DNA of 64,000 bases from an uncultured Porphyromonadaceae bacterium (lineage in GTDB: Bacteria; Bacteroidota; Bacteroidia; Bacteroidales; Muribaculaceae): the NCBI GenBank assembly GCA_900547825.1, contig URII01000001.1, positions 1 to 64,000 of the forward strand. The letters are read 5' to 3'. This document shows positions 44,249 through 50,870 of this stretch, in pieces. Below the pieces are notes generated by a model, which was not told the DNA's origin, did no database searches, and worked only from the letters and a program-made list of their open reading frames with translations. Position 1 is the first letter of the stretch. Each line of letters starts with the position of its first letter. Both the position numbers and the translations under genes were made by a program.

Positions 44249-44335
44249 AATCACATCACTGGTAATACTCATGTGTCATCTATTATAATATATGGAGATA
44301 TAATCAACATAAGTTTAACAATTAAAAATCTATTG

Positions 44336-45610
44336 ATGAACAAAGTGTTAATCGTAGATGCCTCCGAATCCGACCGTCGGCTTATGTCGGGCTTGCTCAC
44401 GCGAGCCGGATACGAGCCGATTGCCGTTGAGAGTATGGAGGCGGCAAAAGAAGAGGTGGCGAAGCTGCCACCCGGCGCAGTAATCGCAGCAGACTACAAA
44501 CAGCCCGATGGCTCCGCAAAAGAGTTAGTAAACTGGCAAAAGAGAGAGGGCTTTTCTTTCCCGCTTATTGCCATAGTAAACAACCTTAATGGCTCGGATT
44601 TGCTTGAAGTGATGCGCGATGGTGGTGCCGTGGATGTTATACAACGACCGGCTATCGACAAGCAACTCATTGAAACCATCGGCAAGTATGCCAAACCGGA
44701 GAGTGTTGTGATTCAGCTTGACAATGCGCTGATTCCACGACGGAGCGCAAAGTTCAAAGAGATTGAACAGGCAATAGAGCGCATCGCCCAAACCAATGCC
44801 AACTGTATCATCTTCGGTGAAAGCGGCATGGGCAAGGAACAGATTGCACGGCAAATATATCTCCAAAGCTCCCGGACACAGAAGCCTATAACGGTAATCG
44901 AGGCAGGCGGGGCCGAACTTGTAGGACTTCATGACCCGAAATCCGACCGCAACGAGATGTATAACCGCATCAAGAGTTACTTTCAGAACGCTGCCGGGGG
45001 CACAATCATACTGAAGAATATCCAGCTTCTCAATTTCGAGAAACAATCGGTTTTCCTGCACATTCTTTCGGAGGAGCATCCCGATGTGAGGATGATATGC
45101 ACCGCCAACGGCACACTGATGAAGATGCTTACCGAGGAAGATTTCCGCGACAACCTTTTCTATATGTTGCGCCAGTCTGGTATCACTGTGCCGCCATTGC
45201 GCGAGATGACCGAGGATATTCCGGACATAGCCGATTACCTTCTCGCAATATATGCGCATAAGACATCACAGACGAGAAAGCGACTCGACGCATCTGCAAT
45301 CAAGGCTCTAAAACTATATCCGTGGCCCGGCAATATCCGCGAACTGAAGGATACCATTCTAATGGCTGCCTTTCATGCCGACGGCGATACCATCTCGGCA
45401 GATGACCTCGTTTTCAGCGACATCCAACCGGAAACAGCCGAAGATCTGACCCACCGAAATCCAAAAGCGGAAAAAGACCGCATCATCAGGGCCTATATCC
45501 GTGCGGGTACATGGAGAGGTGCCGCGAAACTGCTGGATGTGTCTGAAAAGACGCTTATTCAGCTCCGTAAGAAGCACCATATCAATCCTGACGGAGAAAT
45601 TGAGGCTTGA
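44336..45610 (+). CDS. RteB-like response regulator with degenerate sigma-54 AAA+ domain
   Basis: The start at 44336 (MNKVLIVDASESDRRLMSGL) begins a receiver domain; the 21 codons upstream are A/T-rich leader. The protein has 424 residues. The receiver has VIAADYKQPDGS (phospho-Asp likely). The AAA+ domain keeps Walker A FGESGMGKEQIAR, DIPDIADYLL and LYPWPGNIRELKD, but has no GAFTGA loop, and the usual LDE of Walker B reads LKN (GGTIILKNIQLL). The C-terminus is a Fis-like helix-turn-helix (GAAKLLDVSEKTLIQLRKKH). It resembles RteB, the regulator of CTnDOT-type elements, but no kinase partner is adjacent. Confidence 0.75.
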   Translation: MNKVLIVDASESDRRLMSGLLTRAGYEPIAVESMEAAKEEVAKLPPGAVIAADYKQPDGSAKELVNWQKREGFSFPLIAIVNNLNGSDLLEVMRDGGAVDVIQRPAIDKQLIETIGKYAKPESVVIQLDNALIPRRSAKFKEIEQAIERIAQTNANCIIFGESGMGKEQIARQIYLQSSRTQKPITVIEAGGAELVGLHDPKSDRNEMYNRIKSYFQNAAGGTIILKNIQLLNFEKQSVFLHILSEEHPDVRMICTANGTLMKMLTEEDFRDNLFYMLRQSGITVPPLREMTEDIPDIADYLLAIYAHKTSQTRKRLDASAIKALKLYPWPGNIRELKDTILMAAFHADGDTISADDLVFSDIQPETAEDLTHRNPKAEKDRIIRAYIRAGTWRGAAKLLDVSEKTLIQLRKKHHINPDGEIEA

Positions 45611-45637
45611 TTACCTCAATAAAATTGCGTAACTTTG
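45607..45637 (+). promoter_or_regulatory. Promoter of the structured RNA
   Basis: TTG (45607-45609), 20-nt spacer, TAACTTTG (45630-45637). This is an exact match to the Bacteroidetes -33/-7 consensus and overlaps the end of the RteB-like gene. Confidence 0.65.
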
Positions 45638-45643
45638 CAACGC

Positions 45644-45860
45644 ATAATCGCAAAGAACCGCGACCGAAGAGTCGGTCGTTCTGACAATATAGGATAACAT
45701 AACTTCCGCATAAGTTCTATTGTAAATCTGGACAATTTATAGGAACGAGCTTGGCGTGATGCTTATGCTATGCTTATCGCATAGCGTGCATTCATGTCTA
45801 AATCGTTCAAGGCAGTCCAGAGCCAACAATAGAGTTAGCGTGAAATGCACGCTATTTTTT
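45644..45860 (+). ncRNA. Structured ~217-nt RNA with alternative terminator folds
   Basis: It lies between the promoter above and a T-run at 45855-45860. Hairpins: CGACCGA/TCGGTCG (45661-45678), GCTATGC/GCATAGC (45767-45785) and a terminator TAGCGTG/CACGCTA (45836-45854). The 12 bases 45781-45792 are also exactly complementary to 45844-45855, so pairing them would break both the second hairpin and the terminator. There is no convincing ORF in the transcript. It could be a trans-acting RNA of the element or an attenuator for the genes from 46096. The 5' end is estimated from the -7 box. Confidence 0.55.
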
Positions 45861-45896
45861 GCCCGAATCTAAGCCATAAATAACACTCAAATCCTT

Positions 45897-45904
45897 TACC
45901 TTTG
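45897..45904 (+). promoter_or_regulatory. Second -7 box before the downstream operon
   Basis: TACCTTTG matches TAnnTTTG; no TTG at the expected spacing. It would give a leader of about 180 nt, containing a GTTGG/CCAAC hairpin near 45920, before the gene at 46096. Confidence 0.35.
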
Positions 45905-46095
45905 GAAAAACGCAGTTGGTTGTTCGCCAACAGTCAAGATTTAACACCACAATTATTCAAACACTGAAATCTCTACTATTTCAACGTATTACGACTTTAA
46001 CACTCCTTAAATCGCCCTTTCTAAAATCCAGTCGGTTATAATTGCAAACGAGGCGCAATCCTCGACAAGTCTAACTCAAAACACATATAACCGTT

Positions 46096-46347
46096 ATGGA
46101 AAACCCAACTCCCCCAAACACCTCCGGCTTCGACAGGAAGTCCAAAATCAGAAAGCGCTCACGCAGCCGCAAGTCAGCCACCGGCCGTAAAATATTCGGC
46201 AAACACGACACCTGCGCAGGTATGCCGGCAGAGGCAAAAGCATGGTTCTTCGCTTCCATGTTCCTTGTGGAAGTAGCCAAGGCACTCGCTCCCGTCATGG
46301 AGTTCAGCAAGCCTACAGGACGCAATTCCGAATCAGCGACCGTGTGA
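46096..46347 (+). CDS. Small basic ICE protein, function unknown
   Basis: 83 residues. The N-terminal half is strongly basic (DRKSKIRKRSRSRKSATGRK), and the second half has a short amphipathic or hydrophobic helix (EAKAWFFASMFLVEVAKALA). No known motif is recognised. It lies 4 bp before a helix-turn-helix gene and is probably co-transcribed. The basic region suggests nucleic acid binding. Confidence 0.5.
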   Translation: MENPTPPNTSGFDRKSKIRKRSRSRKSATGRKIFGKHDTCAGMPAEAKAWFFASMFLVEVAKALAPVMEFSKPTGRNSESATV

Positions 46348-46351
46348 GCCT

Positions 46352-46735
46352 ATGAAGCATACCGACACACACGAGGCTGACTTCAAGACAGCGGCAAACG
46401 CATACGTTTCACTTGTGGAGCAGCGTGCCAGAAGCCCCGGCCAGTACCCTACTGGAAACCGACCGCGATTATACTTTCACGGAGAGCCGATTATTCTTCT
46501 CGAAGACATCGTAACCGGGCTTGATGTCAGCGAGAAAACAATAAGGCGCTACCGCGACGCAGGAAAAATCAAGGTTTACGAGAGCATAGAGGGCAATATC
46601 AAGTTTGTGCTTCAATGCGACCTCGACAGATTTCTCGAAAACTCCTTCATCAGTTCGTCCCATCCAGACTATAAGACTGTGAAGAAGAAATCAACCAACG
46701 GCGCAAACGCCAACCACACCACCACTAAATCATAA
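46352..46735 (+). CDS. Helix-turn-helix protein (MerR/excisionase-like)
   Basis: 127 residues. The central part, IILLEDIVTGLDVSEKTIRR then YRDAGKIKVYESIEG, has the layout of the HTH_17/MerR-type winged helix used in excisionases, ending in CDLDRFLENSF. A Lys/Asn/Thr-rich tail follows. Possible role: DNA-bending cofactor in excision or regulation of this gene cluster. It is 6 bp upstream of the DUF3945-like gene. Confidence 0.65.
   Translation: MKHTDTHEADFKTAANAYVSLVEQRARSPGQYPTGNRPRLYFHGEPIILLEDIVTGLDVSEKTIRRYRDAGKIKVYESIEGNIKFVLQCDLDRFLENSFISSSHPDYKTVKKKSTNGANANHTTTKS
46720..46731 (+). promoter_or_regulatory. ICE leader motif (5' half) before the DUF3945-like gene
   Basis: CACCACTAAATC followed by ATAATTCATT and the ATG at 46742. 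Only the first half of the leader is kept; it also encodes the end of the upstream protein. Confidence 0.5.
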
Positions 46736-46741
46736 TTCATT

Positions 46742-48184
46742 ATGGACCAAACTCCCGACCAGCAGGAAGTGCTGATCGCCCGCGACAACACAAGCGGGCA
46801 GGTGGGAGCAGTCGTAGGGCAGAATCCCGACGGCACTCCCAAGATGGCTGATGTCAAATCGACGCCATTAAGCGAACTGATAAAGTTCAACAAAGGGCAG
46901 AACCCCCTCGAAGCGTTCATGTCGAATTTCATGCGGCAGGCCAGGAACCCCACGCTGTTCAGCTTCTTCAGATTGCAGGAAGACAAATACGAGCTTGTAG
47001 GCCCCGCAATGGCTGACATAATCAGGAATCCCGGCGACAATGCCGAAATGCTCAAGCCTTACGAGGTGGAGATGAAAGCTCCCGCACAGGCAGAGAAGCA
47101 GGAACAGGCCCCGGCTCAGACACAGCAGCCGGAAACAGCCGGCAACAAGCAGCCGCCCATCGACCGCGACAGCATCGACTGGGCCAAAATAGAACAGCAG
47201 TGGGGCATAAAGCGCGACGACCTTGAAAAATCAGGGGCACTCGACCAGATGGTATATAACCACAAGTCGCCGCAGCTATTCACGGTAACGCCCCGTTTCG
47301 GCGACGAGACCTTCTCCCTTCAGGCGAAACTATCGTTCCGCAGCAACCCCGACGGCTCATACTCACTCGTGCCTCACTTCATCCGCAATGAGCCGCAGCT
47401 CGATCAGGAATTCAAGGGCTATATTTTCACAAAGGAGGACAAGGCGGAACTCCGCAAGACCGGCAACCTCGGCAAAGTCGTTGAACTCGCCGACCCCAAG
47501 AACGGGGAAATGAAGAAGTGCCTCGTGAGCATCGACAGACTCACCAATGAAATAGAGGCCATGCCGGTGGATAAAATCTACATCAAGCCCAAAGTCGCCA
47601 ACATCAGCCTCGATATGCAGGCCATCGGCATACTCAAAAACGGCGGCATGATACGCGAGCAGCACGTGGAACTGCCCAACGGTGCCAAATTCACTGCCGA
47701 CCTGCAATACAACGCCGCTAAACGCGACATCGTTTTCGTCAATTCCGATGTTTACCGCCAGAAGCAGGAACAGAACAGTTCCCAGCAACAGCAAGTCCGG
47801 GATTCATGGCATAATCCCGACGGCTCCGTCAAACGCCTCGAACACTGGTGCAAGCTGCCGCTTAACGAACAGCAGCAGGCTGATTACCTCGCAGGCAAGA
47901 AAGTCCTCGTAGGCGAGACCAAGGACAAATTCGGCAACGACTGCACCGTCTATTTCCAGTACAATCCAGAAAAGCGTCAGCCAGAGACCACGCGGGTATA
48001 TCCCGACCGCGACAAGGTCGTGGGCATCGCCGAGGAAAGCAAGACCCAGTATGCCGTAAACAATAACGGAGCGACCAACGAGGCGACCAAGAACGTGCAG
48101 GAGCCACTCCAGCGCGGGCAGACCGCCCCGAAGGACGAAAACCAGCAGAGGCAGCAGCGTAAGCCCAAAGGCCCCAAGCCTTGA
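46742..48184 (+). CDS. DUF3945/DUF4099-like ICE protein
   Basis: 480 residues. The N-terminal region has LSELIKFNKGQNPLEAFMSN and a Pro/Gln-rich linker (QAEKQEQAPAQTQQPETA). A DUF4099-like part follows (IDWAKIEQQWGIKRDDLEKS, LQAKLSFRSNPDGSYSLVPH), and then DUF3945-like repeats (GAKFTADLQYNAAKRDIVFV, HWCKLPLNEQQQADYLAGKK). These domains occur beside type IA topoisomerase genes in Bacteroidales mobile elements; their function is not known. The next gene is indeed topoisomerase-like, but degenerate. Confidence 0.65.
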   Translation: MDQTPDQQEVLIARDNTSGQVGAVVGQNPDGTPKMADVKSTPLSELIKFNKGQNPLEAFMSNFMRQARNPTLFSFFRLQEDKYELVGPAMADIIRNPGDNAEMLKPYEVEMKAPAQAEKQEQAPAQTQQPETAGNKQPPIDRDSIDWAKIEQQWGIKRDDLEKSGALDQMVYNHKSPQLFTVTPRFGDETFSLQAKLSFRSNPDGSYSLVPHFIRNEPQLDQEFKGYIFTKEDKAELRKTGNLGKVVELADPKNGEMKKCLVSIDRLTNEIEAMPVDKIYIKPKVANISLDMQAIGILKNGGMIREQHVELPNGAKFTADLQYNAAKRDIVFVNSDVYRQKQEQNSSQQQQVRDSWHNPDGSVKRLEHWCKLPLNEQQQADYLAGKKVLVGETKDKFGNDCTVYFQYNPEKRQPETTRVYPDRDKVVGIAEESKTQYAVNNNGATNEATKNVQEPLQRGQTAPKDENQQRQQRKPKGPKP

Positions 48185-48342
48185 CCGCCACTCACCGCGC
48201 ATATTCCACAATCAGTTTTATACTGCGATTCACCCGACATGATTGCCGCCGCATAGCCGCGATTCCAACCGCTATGTCCACACCAAAGCTATAAGTATCC
48301 CACCCTGCGGCCAACCTTGTCAACCCAAACACAACTATCCCC

Positions 48343-48376
48343 AAGTCACGGGGATGGGCGACCGTCCCCGTGACTT
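48343..48376. terminator. Stable hairpin between the DUF3945-like and topoisomerase-like genes
   Basis: A perfect 12-bp stem (AAGTCACGGGGA at 48343-48354 with its complement at 48365-48376) and a 10-nt loop. Only a weak T-run follows on the plus strand, so it may be an attenuator or mRNA-stability element as well as a terminator. It stands 33 bp before the next start codon. Confidence 0.5.
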
Positions 48377-48409
48377 TCATAAAATCACCCCTAAACCCAC
48401 ATTAAATTT

Positions 48410-50029
48410 ATGATTCTTATTATCTGCGAGAACATTCTCGCCACCAAGACCGTCGCTTTCGCAATGAGCGCAAACACCGAAGCCGGCAACGGCATCTACA
48501 CATCCGACACCGTCACCGTAGCCAGCATCCCGCCACGTTTCATCCGCCAGACTCCGCTGTGCGAACTGGCCGAGGGAGAATATCCCTTCATGCCCGACAA
48601 GTTCCGTATGTCGGTGACGATGAAAGAGCTGGAGCGACAGCTCAAGCCCCTGTTCCGTGAAGCCGGGGAGGTGGTGTTCGCCTCTGACGGCGGAGCAGAC
48701 GCACAGGCACGCTTTTTCAACATCTGTCGCCACTTCCGTGTCGGTTGCCCCCGCAGCAGAATGTGGCTCACCCGTCTCAGCTACGGCGCAATACGCGGAG
48801 CCTTCCGTTTCCGCGAGTCCGGACGGCACCTGCACCGACTCGCACAGACCGGCCTTGTGTCGAAAGGCATGGATCTGATGTTCACATACAACATCAACCA
48901 GACATTCCTCCATATCGGACTGCCCGAATATGACCTTACCCGTCAGGAGGCAATCGCCCTCGACTATGTGGGCGACCTTACCGGCCATTTCGACAGATTC
49001 AACGGTATCCCGGACGGACATTCAATCCGGGTCAATGTCAACGGAGGCGAGGAATTTGAATCCGAAGCCGTCTGGGAGGCAGAGGAAGACGCCCTCGCAG
49101 TCGCCGGTGAAATTCCTGTCGGCGAGACGGTATCGGCGACACTGACGATTGACGAGACCGACCGTTTCAATCTCCGTTTCCATACGCTGCTCACGCTCCA
49201 GATGGACGCCTTCAACAATTTCGGCTTTATGCCGGCCCAGACCCTCAGACTGGCGCAGGGCCTCTATGACAAGGGCCTTATCTCGTCGCCCCTGACACGT
49301 TGCTCACACCTTCCCGAAAAACTCCGTGGCCATATTCAGACGGTATTCCCCGACACTCCCGGCTACCGCTGGGGCGAGAACGATGCGACCATCAACCATC
49401 ACGCGATAATCACTCTCCGCGCCATCGACCAAGACCTGCACGAAAAGGAGAAACAGCTCTACTGGCTCATATTCAACCGCATGAAGGCGGTGGTGGAACA
49501 ACAGCCGAGCCGCAAGTACGCCACCGTCGAATTCAAGATAGGCGAAGCCGTGTTTTATCGCCAGTGGGAGCTTACCGGAGAGGCGTATGCAGTGACCGAG
49601 ACGGGCACGTTCCAGACAGGCGTTACAATCGCAGACGCGGCGGTATATCCCTGCGATGCCCCGGTAGCCGAATCCAACGCCTTCACCGATGTGATGTGCG
49701 CCGTGACCTCAAAGGCGGAGTATGTTGATGAGATGATGCACACCAACGTGCCGTACACACTGGAAACCGGCGACTACGGCAGCGCACTGGACAGTCTCAT
49801 ACGCAAGGGGCTCGTCACCCTCGACGGCGACGATGTCTATCTCTCGCCCGAAGGCCAGTATGTCTATGACGAGTTTGCCGGCCGCGAGTTCGCCGAGATG
49901 CTGCTCACATGGCAGTTCGAGGCCAACGACCTCTATCAAGGCGACCAGTCCGGACGCTCGGTAATCGAGGACTTTTCCGGCTCCCTGCTGTGCATGATAG
50001 AGACAATCGACCCCGAAGCCGGAGATTAA
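48410..50029 (+). CDS. Topoisomerase III-like protein without catalytic tyrosine
   Basis: 539 residues. The order of motifs follows type IA topoisomerases: MILIICENILATKTVAFAMS (Toprim start, Glu kept), VVFASDGGADAQARFF (normally DxDxEG), MWLTRLSYGAIRGAFRF (like RLWISSLTPEAIRKAF), MDLMFTYNINQTF (like DWLVGxNLTRA), FNNFGFMPAQTLRLAQGLYD, and INHHAIITL (like HHAIIPT). At the place of the active-site YPRTD the sequence is SSPLTRC, so the nucleophilic Tyr is missing, and the Toprim acidic cluster is also changed. It has no zinc-finger tail. It probably binds DNA without relaxing it. A weak leader motif precedes the ATG. Confidence 0.7.
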   Translation: MILIICENILATKTVAFAMSANTEAGNGIYTSDTVTVASIPPRFIRQTPLCELAEGEYPFMPDKFRMSVTMKELERQLKPLFREAGEVVFASDGGADAQARFFNICRHFRVGCPRSRMWLTRLSYGAIRGAFRFRESGRHLHRLAQTGLVSKGMDLMFTYNINQTFLHIGLPEYDLTRQEAIALDYVGDLTGHFDRFNGIPDGHSIRVNVNGGEEFESEAVWEAEEDALAVAGEIPVGETVSATLTIDETDRFNLRFHTLLTLQMDAFNNFGFMPAQTLRLAQGLYDKGLISSPLTRCSHLPEKLRGHIQTVFPDTPGYRWGENDATINHHAIITLRAIDQDLHEKEKQLYWLIFNRMKAVVEQQPSRKYATVEFKIGEAVFYRQWELTGEAYAVTETGTFQTGVTIADAAVYPCDAPVAESNAFTDVMCAVTSKAEYVDEMMHTNVPYTLETGDYGSALDSLIRKGLVTLDGDDVYLSPEGQYVYDEFAGREFAEMLLTWQFEANDLYQGDQSGRSVIEDFSGSLLCMIETIDPEAGD

Positions 50030-50107
50030 AACGCTGCAATCCGCTGTAAATCGCATTTCTATCAAAAATAACCGGCCCAATATAGCCGAAAATCGGATAG
50101 AAATCGC

Positions 50108-50115
50108 TAACTTTG
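50108..50115 (+). promoter_or_regulatory. -7 box of the candidate antisense RNA
   Basis: TAACTTTG matches TAnnTTTG exactly and has the same surrounding bases (TAACTTTGC) as the promoter at 45630. No TTG lies 20 bases upstream, so the promoter may be weak or activated. Confidence 0.4.
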
Positions 50116-50120
50116 CCACT

Positions 50121-50196
50121 GAATCGCAGTCATAAATTTTATTTTTGATTGTGGATTTAGTGGTGAGGCAGCGGGAGGGATACCCGCTGCCTTTTT
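50121..50196 (+). ncRNA. Candidate ~75-nt RNA antisense to the ICE leader motif
   Basis: It is bounded by the -7 box above and a perfect terminator (50167-50196). Bases 50145-50165 are the reverse complement of CACCACTAAATCCACAATCA plus A, the leader found directly before traN, traI, traE, traA, mobA and other backbone starts. The 5' half is A/U-rich and unstructured, so the complementary stretch would be free to pair. No ORF is present on the plus strand. On the minus strand the same bases form a leader followed by an 8-codon mini-ORF (50133-50107), an alternative explanation. The 5' end is estimated. Confidence 0.5.
50167..50196 (+). terminator. Strong Rho-independent terminator
   Basis: GGCAGCGGG (50167-50175) pairs perfectly with CCCGCTGCC (50183-50191), with a 7-nt loop and five T residues after it. 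It acts in the plus direction only; there is no T-run on the other strand. Confidence 0.9.
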
Positions 50197-50214
50197 ACAA
50201 TTATTATCCCAAAC

Positions 50215-50230
50215 CACCACTCAAATCCAC
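50215..50230 (+). promoter_or_regulatory. ICE leader motif before the first small HTH gene
   Basis: CACCACTCAAATCCAC lies 9 nt before the ATG at 50240. It can also pair with GTGGATTTAGTGGTG at 50151-50165 in the same transcript (one bulged base), enclosing the terminator hairpin. Confidence 0.6.
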
Positions 50231-50239
50231 TATAATTTT

Positions 50240-50557
50240 ATGGCAGAATTTATCCAGATAGAAAAATCCGTACTTGAAGACATGTTCGGTCGGATTAACT
50301 ATCTTCATAAAGTATCGCGCTCTCTATATGAGCGCGTAAGAAACAAAGAACCGGACGACTGGCTTACAATGGAACAGCTATGCGGATTGCTCCATATCTC
50401 GAAATCCAAAGTACGCTCATTGAAGAAAAGCGGACGTATCGGGTTTGTGAAATGTGGCAAAGGTTTCCTTTATAGCGCGAGTGACGCTTTTGGATTGCTT
50501 GAACGGATAGACGCAGATACCGGCAATGGCAGAAATCTATTCCGCAGAACACCTTAA
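50240..50557 (+). CDS. Small helix-turn-helix protein
   Basis: 105 residues. The N-terminal helix (FIQIEKSVLEDMFGRINYLH) resembles the coiled-coil start of Bacteroidales Xis-like proteins. A HTH_17-type domain follows (DWLTMEQLCGLLHISKSKVR, SLKKSGRIGFVKCGKGFLYS). It is likely an excisionase or recombination-directionality factor or a regulator, because it lies between the DNA-processing genes and the integrase. It overlaps the next gene by 32 bp. Confidence 0.7.
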   Translation: MAEFIQIEKSVLEDMFGRINYLHKVSRSLYERVRNKEPDDWLTMEQLCGLLHISKSKVRSLKKSGRIGFVKCGKGFLYSASDAFGLLERIDADTGNGRNLFRRTP

Positions 50558-50810
50558 AGGCTTTTATGCCGACAGTCTGGCTATTCTTGAAATAATGGAG
50601 CGTCTGAACAAGGATGTCACTCCTTCTTTCTTAGGCAAAAGATTCTATACCGATGCCCAGCTTTCGGAGATACTCAACATTTCACGACGCACTTTGCAGG
50701 AATACCGCGACAACAGACTCATAGCATATTATCGTCTTGACGGTAAGATACTTTATGCCGACGATGATGTAGAGGCTTTTTTGAAAAGCACCTATTGCCC
50801 CAAATACTGA
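50526..50810 (+). CDS. Small helix-turn-helix protein (excisionase-like)
   Basis: 94 residues. A HTH_17-type domain at about 36-90: FYTDAQLSEILNISRRTLQE then YRDNRLIAYYRLDGKILYAD. The preceding helix (SLAILEIMERLNKDVTPSFL) is shared in style with the overlapping upstream protein, so the two are probably paralogues that may form a heteromer. A terminator follows, and the integrase is encoded convergently 60 bp away. Confidence 0.7.
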   Translation: MAEIYSAEHLKGFYADSLAILEIMERLNKDVTPSFLGKRFYTDAQLSEILNISRRTLQEYRDNRLIAYYRLDGKILYADDDVEAFLKSTYCPKY

Positions 50811-50815
50811 AATTG

Positions 50816-50854
50816 AAATGCGGCCACCGGATGATACCGATGACCGCATTTTTT
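50816..50854 (+). terminator. Terminator after the small HTH gene pair
   Basis: An 8-bp stem, AAATGCGG (50816-50823) with CCGCATTT (50844-50851), followed by TTTT. It lies between the convergent HTH and integrase genes. Confidence 0.7.
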
Positions 50855-50870
50855 ACATTGTGAGGGTTTC

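Noticed and set aside
44300..44335. A further Pho box before the RteB-like gene
   Set aside because: AGTTTAACAATTAAAAATC has one TTTAAC but no second half at 11-bp spacing.
45661..45860. CRISPR or tracr-like element
   Set aside because: There are hairpins but no spaced direct repeats and no cas genes; a regulatory RNA is the simpler reading.
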